Positions 26,477 to 33,899 of a stretch of 64,000 bases of DNA are shown one piece after another (positions within the stretch are counted from its first letter, which is position 1; every line of letters starts with the position of its first letter). The stretch covers positions 62,001 to 126,000 of the forward strand of contig JAZQQY010000035.1 in the NCBI GenBank assembly GCA_045629285.1, in the 5' to 3' direction. The position numbers were made by a program, and so were the translations under genes. The notes beneath the pieces are model-generated. The model had not been told where the DNA came from. It did not search any database and saw only the letters and a program-made list of their open reading frames with translations. This DNA is from UBA1723 sp045629285. GTDB lineage: Bacteria; Bacteroidota; Bacteroidia; Bacteroidales; Paludibacteraceae.

Positions 26477-26491
26477 TGCAACTTGGTTGCA
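26477..26491. promoter_or_regulatory. Inverted repeat, possible operator of the permease
   Basis: TGCAAC-TTG-GTTGCA is a perfect 6-bp inverted repeat with a 3-base centre. It lies 63-77 bases upstream of the permease start and just upstream of a weak -7-like TACTTTTTG on the minus strand. The size fits a dimeric metalloregulator site, but no regulator is encoded nearby, so the identity of the protein is open. Confidence 0.45.
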
Positions 26492-26595
26492 AAAAAGATT
26501 TTTTTGACAGTTAAGATGACAAATACCTAAAAAACGATGACAAAATTCAACAATAATTATATATTCGCTAGAAATAATTAAGCAACTTTAAGAAA

Positions 26596-27180
26596 ATGAT
26601 AGCCATCATCATAATCTGTATCACTTGTGTGGTTTCAATCTTTGCATTCAACAATAAGGAACTGTTTGACATATTATCATTCAGACCATATCAGGTAATA
26701 CACAAGAAAGAATACTACAGATTGATAACCAACGGATTCATTCATGCAAATTGGGAACATTTGTTTACCAACATGCTTGTATTGTATTTCTTCGGACCAT
26801 ACCAAGAAGCACTTTTCGGCAGTATAGGATATATAGTTTTCTATATTCTAGCGATTCCAGCAGCGGATATGTATTGTTTATATAAATATAAGGATGATCC
26901 ACACTACTCTGCAATAGGAGCCTCTGGAGCCGTCAACGCCGTATTGTTCTCGTTTATCATGATGCATCCATGGTCGACAATAGACATATTTTTTGCAATT
27001 CCCGTCAAATCAATATTTTTTGCAGCTCTATATCTGACATATTCGACGTATATGGCGAAAAAAAATATGGATAACATCGGTCATGAAGCTCACATTTCAG
27101 GAGCCTTATTCGGAATTCTATTCACGATTCTTATTGTACCGAATGCCATAGACACTTTCATTTATAAGTTGATGAATTAA
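26596..27180 (+). CDS. Rhomboid-family intramembrane serine protease
   Basis: 194 residues, about six membrane helices. The rhomboid catalytic pair is present: Ser110 in GASGAVNAVLF (the GxSG motif) and His166 in GHEAHISGALFG (AHxxG). The HANWEHLFTNM block near residue 50 is the conserved loop 1 region. Such proteases cut single-pass membrane proteins within the bilayer. The gene stands alone on the left but is followed 7 bases later by a short open frame encoding a possible single-pass peptide. No strong promoter is seen in the 180 bases before it. Confidence 0.93.
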   Translation: MIAIIIICITCVVSIFAFNNKELFDILSFRPYQVIHKKEYYRLITNGFIHANWEHLFTNMLVLYFFGPYQEALFGSIGYIVFYILAIPAADMYCLYKYKDDPHYSAIGASGAVNAVLFSFIMMHPWSTIDIFFAIPVKSIFFAALYLTYSTYMAKKNMDNIGHEAHISGALFGILFTILIVPNAIDTFIYKLMN

Positions 27181-27187
27181 AGAATCA

Positions 27188-27319
27188 ATGAGCATTAAAT
27201 GGTTAAAAAAATTCACACATATTCATAAAATATCCACTTTGTATCGTATTGGGATTTCATCACTATTGTCCTTGTATTTATTTCTATTGTTTGTTTCTGT
27301 AGTTTACTATTTATTATAA
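27188..27319 (+). CDS. Candidate 43-residue single-pass membrane peptide
   Basis: An ATG 7 bases after the rhomboid stop opens a 43-codon frame ending TAA at 27317-27319. The product is basic at the start (MSIKWLKKFTHIHK) and then has one hydrophobic helix (ISSLLSLYLFLLFVSVVYY). Support is only the position, the charge pattern and the absence of anything else in the 290-base gap. The AT-rich DNA makes a chance frame possible. If real, it would lie in an operon with an intramembrane protease, whose substrates are single-pass proteins. Confidence 0.35.
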   Translation: MSIKWLKKFTHIHKISTLYRIGISSLLSLYLFLLFVSVVYYLL

Positions 27320-27415
27320 TGATAATTGTTACTCTTATACGGTCGTGGCTTGTTAAAAATATCTAAAACGTATTCAGATTTCACATTTACGATTAAAACG
27401 ATTCAAAGATTTTGT

Positions 27416-27463
27416 TAAATTTGTAAACATATAAAGCAAGTATAACATCTAATATTAGGAGGA
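27416..27463 (+). promoter_or_regulatory. Promoter box and strong RBS of the NfeD/flotillin pair
   Basis: TAAATTTG (27416-27423) is an exact -7 box; the -33 region lacks a clear TTTG. An AGGAGGA Shine-Dalgarno (27457-27463) lies 7 bases before the ATG at 27471. Such a full Shine-Dalgarno is uncommon in Bacteroidota and suggests strong translation of the NfeD-like protein. Confidence 0.55.
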
Positions 27464-27470
27464 CACGATT

Positions 27471-28052
27471 ATGGTAGATACATGTTTAGAATGGTTCAAT
27501 AATTTGGAACCAGGCATTAAGATTTATTGGATAATTGCGATAGTGTCATCCACAATATTTGTCATCCAGACACTCTTATCATTAATAGGGATTGGAGATT
27601 TCGACATGGATCTAGACTTAAATGGTGGTGATGCATTAGATGCAAGTGGTTTTTCAGATCTATTGTCGGTAAAAAATGCAACAAACTTCCTTTTAGGAGT
27701 TGGTTGGGCAGGAGTATTTTTTTATGACAGAATTGAAAATGGACTCTTACTTGGACTATTTGCAATTTTATGCGGTTCAGTATTCGTTGCCGCATTCGTC
27801 TATGTATTCAAGAAGATGATGAAGCTAGAGTCCAACGGAGCATTCGACATCAATACAGCAGAGGGAAGAACATGTGACGTATACTTGAGGATTCCAGGAA
27901 ACAGAAGTGGAAAAGGAAAGGTACAGATCAGTTTCGACGGATCAGTTCAGGAGCTGGACGCTGTGACAGACGGAGAAATGATTCCAACTGGAACAAAAGT
28001 AGTGGTGATGGAAGTTTTGAACAACAACATCTTACACGTAGAGAAACTATAA
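27471..28052 (+). CDS. NfeD/YuaF-like membrane protein, flotillin partner
   Basis: 193 residues. Helices lie near residues 18-42, 69-86 and 90-115, separated by a short acidic loop (FDMDLDLNGGDALDAS). The C-terminal 75 residues form an OB-fold-like domain (EGRTCDVYLRIPGNRSGKGKVQISFDGSVQEL, then GEMIPTGTKVVVMEVLNNNILHVEK), as in YuaF/YqiJ-type NfeD proteins. NfeD proteins are encoded next to flotillins and stabilise their membrane domains. Here the flotillin gene follows after 42 bases, which confirms the pairing. Confidence 0.82.
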   Translation: MVDTCLEWFNNLEPGIKIYWIIAIVSSTIFVIQTLLSLIGIGDFDMDLDLNGGDALDASGFSDLLSVKNATNFLLGVGWAGVFFYDRIENGLLLGLFAILCGSVFVAAFVYVFKKMMKLESNGAFDINTAEGRTCDVYLRIPGNRSGKGKVQISFDGSVQELDAVTDGEMIPTGTKVVVMEVLNNNILHVEKL

Positions 28053-28094
28053 AATATTAGGATTCAAACGAATAAAACAATAAACAATAAATTT

Positions 28095-29474
28095 ATGGAA
28101 CTAATTTTCATTGGAATTGCGGTATTAATCGGTTTGGTAGCCGCACTAGTCAATCGATACCGTCGTTGTCCATCAGACAAGATTTTGGTAGTTTACGGAA
28201 CACAGAGTGGCAGCAAGAGTGCGAAATGCGTACACGGTGGAGGTACATTCGTATGGCCGATCATTGAGGACTACGCTTATCTATCGTTGACTCCTATCGG
28301 AATCGATGCAAACTTGACAAATGCATTGTCAAAGCAGAACATCCGTGTAGACGTGCCATGTCGATTCACAGTCGGTATCAGTACAGAGCCCGACACTATG
28401 CTTGCTGCTGCAGAACGTTTGCTTGGACAGAGTGCGACACAGATTCAGGAGTTGGCAAGAGATATTCTATTCGGTCAGTTGCGTCTAGTTATCGCTACAA
28501 TGAGTATCGAGGAGTTGAACTCAGACCGTGACAAGTTCCTTGAGGCTATCACAGCAAACGTCGAGGTTGAGTTGAAGAAGATCGGTTTGAAGCTTATCAA
28601 CGTAAACGTAACCGATATCAAGGACGAGAGCGGATATATCGAGGCTCTAGGACAGGAGGCTGCTGCAAAGGCTATCAATGAGGCAAAGGTTCGCGTGGCT
28701 GAGCAGGAGAGAAACGGAGAGATCGGTAAGGCAGACGCAGATCGTGAGACTCGTATCAAGACAGCAGAAGCAAATGCAGCAGCTGTAAAGGGAGAGAACG
28801 AGGCAAAGGTCAACATCGCACAGTCTGATGCCGCTCGTCGTGAGGCAGAAGCAGAGGCTCAACGTAAGGCGACTGCAGCTGAGAAGGTGGCACAGGCCAA
28901 GGCACTAGAGGAGGCTTACGCAGCAGAGCAGAAAGCCGAGGAAGCACGTGCTGATCGTGAGCGTTCGACACAGACAGCCAACGTCATCGTCGCACAGGAG
29001 ATTGAGAAGAAGAGATTGGTGATCGCTGCAGAGGCAGAGGCTGAGCAGAAGAGAGTTAACGCCAAGGGAGAGGCAGACGCCATCTTCGCTAAGATGGAAG
29101 CAGAAGCCAAAGGTTTGTACGAGATCCTTACTAAGCAGGCAGAAGGTTACGACCGAATGATCCAGGCTGCAGGTGGAGATGCGACAAAGGCATACACACT
29201 ATTGCTACTAGAGAAGCTTCCTGAGTTGGTTAAGACACAGGTTGACGCAATCAAGGGCATCCAGATCGACAAGGTTACTGTTTGGGACAACGGTGGTGGA
29301 AACGGCGATGGCAAGACAAGTACAGCCAATTTTCTATCAGGTTTGATGAAGAGCGTTCCCCCATTGCAGGAGTTGTTCGATCAGGCAGGAATGAGTCTAC
29401 CAGAGTATTTGGCTAAGAAAAACGAAGAGCAAAATACAGTAGAGGCGGTAGAAATCAAAGAGGATAAAAAATAA
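28095..29474 (+). CDS. floA: Flotillin-like SPFH-domain protein
   Basis: 459 residues. One N-terminal helix (MELIFIGIAVLIGLVAALVNRY) anchors it in the inner membrane. Then comes an SPFH domain (about 25-190: RCPSDKILVVYGTQSG, ALSKQNIRVDVPCRFTV) and a long coiled coil (about 190-350) with repeated EAKVRVAEQE/AEAEAQRKA heptads. The C-terminal part has a Gly/Asn turn (DNGGGNGDGK) and a short acidic end. It resembles YqiK/FloT flotillins that organise membrane domains. Codon use is notably richer in G and C-ended codons (GAG, AAG, GCA) than in neighbours, as in highly expressed genes. A hairpin terminator follows. The symbol is given by similarity only. Confidence 0.85.
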   Translation: MELIFIGIAVLIGLVAALVNRYRRCPSDKILVVYGTQSGSKSAKCVHGGGTFVWPIIEDYAYLSLTPIGIDANLTNALSKQNIRVDVPCRFTVGISTEPDTMLAAAERLLGQSATQIQELARDILFGQLRLVIATMSIEELNSDRDKFLEAITANVEVELKKIGLKLINVNVTDIKDESGYIEALGQEAAAKAINEAKVRVAEQERNGEIGKADADRETRIKTAEANAAAVKGENEAKVNIAQSDAARREAEAEAQRKATAAEKVAQAKALEEAYAAEQKAEEARADRERSTQTANVIVAQEIEKKRLVIAAEAEAEQKRVNAKGEADAIFAKMEAEAKGLYEILTKQAEGYDRMIQAAGGDATKAYTLLLLEKLPELVKTQVDAIKGIQIDKVTVWDNGGGNGDGKTSTANFLSGLMKSVPPLQELFDQAGMSLPEYLAKKNEEQNTVEAVEIKEDKK

Positions 29475-29516
29475 TCATTACTGATTTCATAAATCTCATT
29501 TTATTTTTATTAACCC

Positions 29517-29538
29517 GAGACGTAGCTTGCTACGTCTC
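29517..29538 (+). terminator. Intrinsic terminator after flotillin
   Basis: GAGACGTAG pairs with CTACGTCTC around a 4-base loop (CTTG), followed by an AAATTTATTTT tail. It ends the NfeD/flotillin transcript. Confidence 0.8.
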
Positions 29539-29591
29539 AAATTTATTTTAAAAGAAGCCTCCAATTGTTTTGTTCCACTCTCCCCTTTTTG

Positions 29592-29622
29592 TTTGTGATT
29601 AATAATATTTTTATTACTTTTA
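29592..29622 (+). promoter_or_regulatory. Promoter of the universal stress gene
   Basis: TTTG (29592-29595), 19-base spacer, TACTTTTA (29615-29622), one mismatch to TAnnTTTG. It lies inside an upstream extension of the reading frame, so it supports translation starting at 29649 rather than 29565. Confidence 0.6.
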
Positions 29623-29648
29623 CTGAAAATTTGAAAAGATACTTCATC

Positions 29649-30767
29649 ATGGACAATTTTGTAACGTTAGCGATACATACCGAATTGAAGGCTCAGATAC
29701 TTGTACATGTTCTAAAAGCAAATGGCATCGACGCTTTCACTGAAGAGGTGAATCAGTTTTTTCCTTCACTCACAGCAAGTTTCAGAGTGAAGATTGCGGA
29801 AACCGACTTGCCCAAAGCATTGTCTATCGTTGAAAGTATTGATTTGGAGGAAGCGAAAAAGGTATCTCAGTCAGAAGTGAACAACCGTAGAGTAATACTT
29901 CTTCCATTCGACTATACACCTACTAGCGAAAAAGCATTCCCGTTAGCATTCTCATGGGCCCAAGCAATCAATGCAGAGATTGAGATGGTCAATGTATACT
30001 CAACAGAGGAGACAGAAAACCGTACAATTTTGAACCGTATGTTCGAGCTTGACAAGGATGCTCTAAGAGAACGAGTTGAACGTACCCACACAGAAGCGAA
30101 GGAGAAAGCTGAAAAGTATGGTGAAGAGATCAAGAAAAGAATCGAAGCAGGAGAGCTTGCAGATGTCAAGTTCAAGTGTATGGCATTTGAAGGTGTTGCC
30201 GAAGAGCAAATCATAAAATACTCTTCGATTCTTCGTCCAGAGATGATCATCATGGCAACAAGAGATAAGAACAAAAAAGAAGTCGACATGATCGGCAGCG
30301 TAAGTGCGGAAGTAGCAGACGGAGCGCCTATCCCTGTATTTGTCGTCCCAGAGAATTCGGATTTCAACAGTGTAGACAAGGTGCAGAACATCTTGTTTAT
30401 CACCAACTTCGAAGACCGTGATTTGACAGCATTCGCAAAGATGATGGCTCGTCTTTCATTCAAAGAAATCTGTGTCACTCTTGTACATTTCCGTGAATCA
30501 GGAGCCAACAACACTTGGAATGAAATCAAGCTTGAAGGAATCAAGAGCTATTTTGCAGAGCACTACCCTACTGCAAAAGCGGAGTCTGCAATCCTAGACG
30601 GAGATAATCCTAGCAAAAGTCTACAGGAATATATAAAGAATAAAAACATATCTGTGTTGTCGATGACTACACACAGAAGAAATATGATATCACGAATCAT
30701 CAGCACAAGTACTGCAAGAAGAGTGGTATTCGAGGGACAAATTCCAACATTGGTGTTCCACGCATAA
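29649..30767 (+). CDS. DUF2007 plus tandem universal stress protein domains
   Basis: 372 residues from the preferred start MDNFVTLAIHTELKAQI. The first 70 residues are a DUF2007-like signal-transducing domain (VLKANGIDAF, PKALSIVES). Two UspA-like domains follow: about 82-240 (VILLPFDYTPTSEKAFPLAFSWAQ...RPEMIIMATRDKN) and 250-372 (NILFITNFEDRDLTAFAKMMARL...NISVLSMTTHRRN). The second lacks an obvious GxxGxnG ATP loop. It is probably a cytoplasmic stress-response factor. A good promoter lies upstream. The lytic transglycosylase gene starts 1 base after its stop. Confidence 0.82.
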   Translation: MDNFVTLAIHTELKAQILVHVLKANGIDAFTEEVNQFFPSLTASFRVKIAETDLPKALSIVESIDLEEAKKVSQSEVNNRRVILLPFDYTPTSEKAFPLAFSWAQAINAEIEMVNVYSTEETENRTILNRMFELDKDALRERVERTHTEAKEKAEKYGEEIKKRIEAGELADVKFKCMAFEGVAEEQIIKYSSILRPEMIIMATRDKNKKEVDMIGSVSAEVADGAPIPVFVVPENSDFNSVDKVQNILFITNFEDRDLTAFAKMMARLSFKEICVTLVHFRESGANNTWNEIKLEGIKSYFAEHYPTAKAESAILDGDNPSKSLQEYIKNKNISVLSMTTHRRNMISRIISTSTARRVVFEGQIPTLVFHA

Positions 30768-30768
30768 A

Positions 30769-31818
30769 ATGAAGATAAACAAGAAAATGAGACTCAAACT
30801 ACTAGCTGGAGGAGCCGCATTGGCAGTCGCCGCGTTATGTACACAGTGTATGATTGCCAACGACAACGTGGAGAATGATTTTACAACGGGAGCTGCATGT
30901 GCTGTGCATCCATCACAAATTTACATTGCGCCATCCATTCCGAGTCATATTGAATTTTGCGGAGAAAAATTAGAGTTGAAAAACTACTACATGCGCGAGC
31001 GTTTTGATAGAGAATTGCTAAGTTTCAGCTATTTCCATTCAAGTATTTTCTTGATGATCAAGCGTTCAAACAGATATTTCCCTATCCTTGAAAAAATTTT
31101 GAAGGAAGAAGGAATTCCTGACGATTTCAAATATTTGGCAGTTATCGAGAGCTGTTTGGATCAGCGTGCTTTGTCACCGACAAAAGCAGCCGGAATCTGG
31201 CAGATCATGGAGCAGACAGGTAAAGAAGCTGGTCTGATGATCACTCCCGATGTAGACGAGCGTTACAACCTTGAGAAAGCTACTCGTGCAGCTTGCCGAC
31301 ACTTGAAACAGTCTTATGACGCAACTGGAAGCTGGACACTTGCCGCAGCTTCTTACAACACAGGTAGAGCAAGAGTTGTTCGCCAAATGGAGGCTCAACA
31401 GACAAAGAATTTCTTCGACATGCAGTTTAGTGAGGAGACAAACCGCTACGTCTACAGAATTCTGTTGGCAAAATACGTTTTGGAAGATCCTTCACGTGTT
31501 GGTTTCTACACAACAAGAAACGAGTTGTATTTTCCAGTCGAAACATTTGATGTTCAAGTAGATACAGCTATTACAAATTTGACTGAATTTGCAAAGTCAT
31601 ACGGTTTGACACTACAGATATTGAAAGACAGCAATGCATGGATGAGAGACAACAGTCTGAAAAAACATCCAGGCAAAACTTTCACAATCAAGGTGCCTAA
31701 AAAGGATTGCATAAATCTTCCACCGTCGCAACAACCTGTACACAACCAGAAATGGATTCAGTGTGTACCGGCTCATTTGCAGAATGTGGGGCAAAGATTT
31801 CAGGAGTATAACAAATAG
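30769..31818 (+). CDS. Lytic transglycosylase (MltD-like, GH23)
   Basis: 349 residues. It has an N-terminal hydrophobic export segment (residues 9-27) with a Cys just after it that could be lipidated. Residues about 110-240 form an SLT domain: DDFKYLAVIESCLDQRALSPTKAAGIWQIM with catalytic Glu127, GLMITPDVDERYNLEKAT, and WTLAAASYNTGRARV. It cleaves peptidoglycan glycan strands in the periplasm. The C-terminal 100 residues include a partly LysM-like piece (HPGKTFTIKVPKKD) rather than full LysM repeats. It is co-transcribed with the universal stress gene, 1 base upstream. A heptamer repeat and a strong terminator follow its stop. Confidence 0.9.
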   Translation: MKINKKMRLKLLAGGAALAVAALCTQCMIANDNVENDFTTGAACAVHPSQIYIAPSIPSHIEFCGEKLELKNYYMRERFDRELLSFSYFHSSIFLMIKRSNRYFPILEKILKEEGIPDDFKYLAVIESCLDQRALSPTKAAGIWQIMEQTGKEAGLMITPDVDERYNLEKATRAACRHLKQSYDATGSWTLAAASYNTGRARVVRQMEAQQTKNFFDMQFSEETNRYVYRILLAKYVLEDPSRVGFYTTRNELYFPVETFDVQVDTAITNLTEFAKSYGLTLQILKDSNAWMRDNSLKKHPGKTFTIKVPKKDCINLPPSQQPVHNQKWIQCVPAHLQNVGQRFQEYNK

Positions 31819-31820
31819 CT

Positions 31821-31855
31821 TAGAGATTAGAGATTAGAGCTCAGAATATAAATAA
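31821..31855 (+). repeat. TAGAGAT-type heptamer repeat after transglycosylase gene
   Basis: Two bases after the TAG stop, the units TAGAGAT, TAGAGAT, TAGAGCT follow, then the degenerate heptads CAGAATA and TAAATAA, up to the terminator hairpin. The 7-base period is clear in the first 19 bases only. Confidence 0.6.
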
Positions 31856-31856
31856 T

Positions 31857-31882
31857 AAAGCCCGGCAAATTTGTCGGGCTTT
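31857..31882. terminator. Strong bidirectional terminator
   Basis: AAAGCCCGGCA pairs with TGTCGGGCTTT (11 bp, one G-T pair) around a short AATT loop, flanked by A and T runs. It separates the convergent transglycosylase and beta-lactamase-family genes and fits both. Confidence 0.85.
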
Positions 31883-31898
31883 ATTTAACGCTAATGCT

Positions 31899-33266
31899 TT
31901 ATTTCTTCTTAACCAAAAGTTTCCAATCACCCCATTTCCTAAATCTTATAGAATCTCTAGTTGGACTGAACGAAACATCCAAATCATCATAAAAACATTG
32001 AAAGAAATCATGTGGTTTGGCTTCAAAAACAGATTTATAGTTGTTTTCAGCCGTACAAATCAAATGTTTTCCGTCATTCTCAAATTTAAGAATAAGGCTA
32101 TCACATTGATAGTCACCTACATATTCATTCAGTTTAATACTATCCAAATCCAAAACAGTCAAACTTGGAATAGGAAAATCCTCTCCTTTTAACGCTTGAT
32201 TCATTGTCCAATCAATAGTGCCAGCATTAATTCCCATTCCATTATATAAAATAGTTGTAACTACACCATCTTCATACTTCATGTAAGACGTAAATCTCTC
32301 CATTCTACCGCTATGTGAGAAATTACAAATAGATTTACTAGAGTCAACGAATAATCCACATCCATAACCGTCTACGAAATCCATCATTTGCGAATGTACA
32401 TATTCACCCCAAGCCCCATTAGCCAATGAATAAGCATATTTCTGAAGATCTTGATTTGTAGAAATAATTGAGCCACTTCCTAGTGCAGCAGTAGGATGCC
32501 AATACTCTTCTTTAATCCACTCACCACTAAACTTATAAGATTTAGAATTCAAAGACCTACTTGAGCTACAGAATGTATTTTTTAGACCAATAGGGTTAAC
32601 TATCTGTTCATCAATCAAATCAGCATAAGGCTTTGAATAAATCTGCTCAAGTATATAAGTCAATAGCACGTAATTAGAATTGCTGTATCTGAACATCTCG
32701 TTTGGCTCAAAATGAGTTTTCTGTTTTGCTATACGCTCCACCATTTGAGCTTTGGTCTGTTGCGAAGTTGTCCATTCAAAATTTTCTTCCTTCATCTCCA
32801 CATCATTTAAGTAATCAAATAACCCACTACGGTGATGAAGCAAATGATAGATAGTTATCTTGTCCGCATTAGGAATATTAGCTTCAGGGAAAAACTTGAT
32901 AAGTTTGTCATCCATAGAAAGCTTACCAGACTCAATCGCTTTCAATGTCAAAATTGCAGTGAACGACTTAGAAATAGAGCCGATCTTAAAAAGAGTCGTG
33001 TCTGTGATTGGTGTTTTTGTCTCGACGTCGGAATATCCCATATTCTTCGAAAAAATCAAAGAATCACCCTTGGTAATCATAATAGATCCCATAAGACGTG
33101 GAGAAACAGAATCGAAATAAACCTCAAGGTCTTTAAGATTACGACCTGTGTTCGATGATTTTTTAGTAACAGTCGACTTATCATCAACCTGATTACTTGA
33201 TGTGCATGATGCTCCACATAATATGGCAGTCATCAACGGAATAAACAATCTGTATTTCATTGGCAT
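31899..33266 (-). CDS. Serine hydrolase, beta-lactamase (class C-like) family
   Basis: 455 residues. The signal sequence (MPMKYRLFIPLMTAILCGASC) suggests a lipoprotein. The PF00144 fold shows SxxK as GSISK (Ser97, Lys100), the YxN motif as RYSNSNY and a C-terminal HSGR in place of KTG. These proteins include D-alanyl-D-alanine peptidases, esterases and similar enzymes; true beta-lactamase activity is not implied. The last 90 residues form a beta-rich extra domain (LNEYVGDYQCDSLILKF), as in many Bacteroidota members. It is a monocistronic unit with promoter elements at 33314-33344. Confidence 0.87.
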   Translation of the reverse strand: MPMKYRLFIPLMTAILCGASCTSSNQVDDKSTVTKKSSNTGRNLKDLEVYFDSVSPRLMGSIMITKGDSLIFSKNMGYSDVETKTPITDTTLFKIGSISKSFTAILTLKAIESGKLSMDDKLIKFFPEANIPNADKITIYHLLHHRSGLFDYLNDVEMKEENFEWTTSQQTKAQMVERIAKQKTHFEPNEMFRYSNSNYVLLTYILEQIYSKPYADLIDEQIVNPIGLKNTFCSSSRSLNSKSYKFSGEWIKEEYWHPTAALGSGSIISTNQDLQKYAYSLANGAWGEYVHSQMMDFVDGYGCGLFVDSSKSICNFSHSGRMERFTSYMKYEDGVVTTILYNGMGINAGTIDWTMNQALKGEDFPIPSLTVLDLDSIKLNEYVGDYQCDSLILKFENDGKHLICTAENNYKSVFEAKPHDFFQCFYDDLDVSFSPTRDSIRFRKWGDWKLLVKKK

Positions 33267-33313
33267 TAATTAATTATCATTTTCCAATTCATCAATAACA
33301 TTATCATCCTTTG

Positions 33314-33362
33314 CAAACATACTCAATAATTTTCGTTATTCAATATTTTAAATTTATTTTTG
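33314..33362. promoter_or_regulatory. Overlapping divergent promoters (hydrolase / yhcH)
   Basis: Minus strand: ATTG (33341-33344), 19 bases, TATGTTTG (33314-33321) for the serine hydrolase. Plus strand: TTCG (33332-33335), 19 bases, TATTTTTG (33355-33362) for the YhcH-type gene. The two elements interlock, so RNA polymerase binding one should hinder the other. Confidence 0.6.
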
Positions 33363-33384
33363 CATCAAATAAAAAAATAATGCA

Positions 33385-33828
33385 ATGGTTTTAGACAAAT
33401 TATCTGAAGCATCTAAATATTACTCGCTTCACCCAAAATTCAAAATCGCTTTCGATTATATTTTCTCTCACGATTTTAAAGATATCCCTGGAGGAAGCAA
33501 AATAGTTGTCGACGACGATGTACGCATCAACGTCGACGAGCCAACTCTTCGTGCGAAAGAGGATGCTCTACCTGAAGCTCACGATCTTCATATCGACATT
33601 CAGGTGCCAATCGTAGGCGAAGAGACTTGTGGTTTTATTCCACGCTCAGAGTGTAAAACTATTGACAGACAAAGTGTTGAAAAAGACTATGTTATCTACA
33701 AAGAGATGTCTACAGGTTATTTTCGTTTGACTCCAGAAGATTTCGTAATCTTCTTTCCGTCTGATGGCCACGCTCCTGTAATCGGCAACGGATATGAGAA
33801 AAAAATCGTGGTAAAAATCAAATTATAA
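33385..33828 (+). CDS. YhcH/YjgK/YiaL family cupin-like protein
   Basis: 147 residues, the usual size of DUF386 proteins. Recognisable blocks are HDFKDIPGGSKIVVDDDVRINVDE, the metal-region EAHDLHIDIQVPIVGEE with its His pair, and FFPSDGHAPVI near the end. These small cupin-like proteins (YhcH, YiaL, EbgC) handle sugars, and YhcH is linked to sialic acid catabolism in other bacteria. The exact substrate is not defined. It lies 71 bases before glgB and shares its divergent promoter region with the serine hydrolase. The sialic-acid link is only suggestive, given the NeuB locus 28 kb away. Confidence 0.88.
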   Translation: MVLDKLSEASKYYSLHPKFKIAFDYIFSHDFKDIPGGSKIVVDDDVRINVDEPTLRAKEDALPEAHDLHIDIQVPIVGEETCGFIPRSECKTIDRQSVEKDYVIYKEMSTGYFRLTPEDFVIFFPSDGHAPVIGNGYEKKIVVKIKL

Positions 33829-33899
33829 GACTTACAATTTGCCATTTAAACAACGATTCTGTAAATTCGTTGTGAAAAACTTAATATGGAGGATTGACT

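Noticed and set aside
29912..30544. 210-codon open frame on the minus strand
   Set aside because: It lies wholly opposite the universal stress protein gene; low-complexity Ser/Ile composition is typical of a shadow frame.
31899..33266. Antibiotic resistance gene
   Set aside because: The fold is the broad serine hydrolase family, with HSG instead of KTG; nothing shows beta-lactam hydrolysis.
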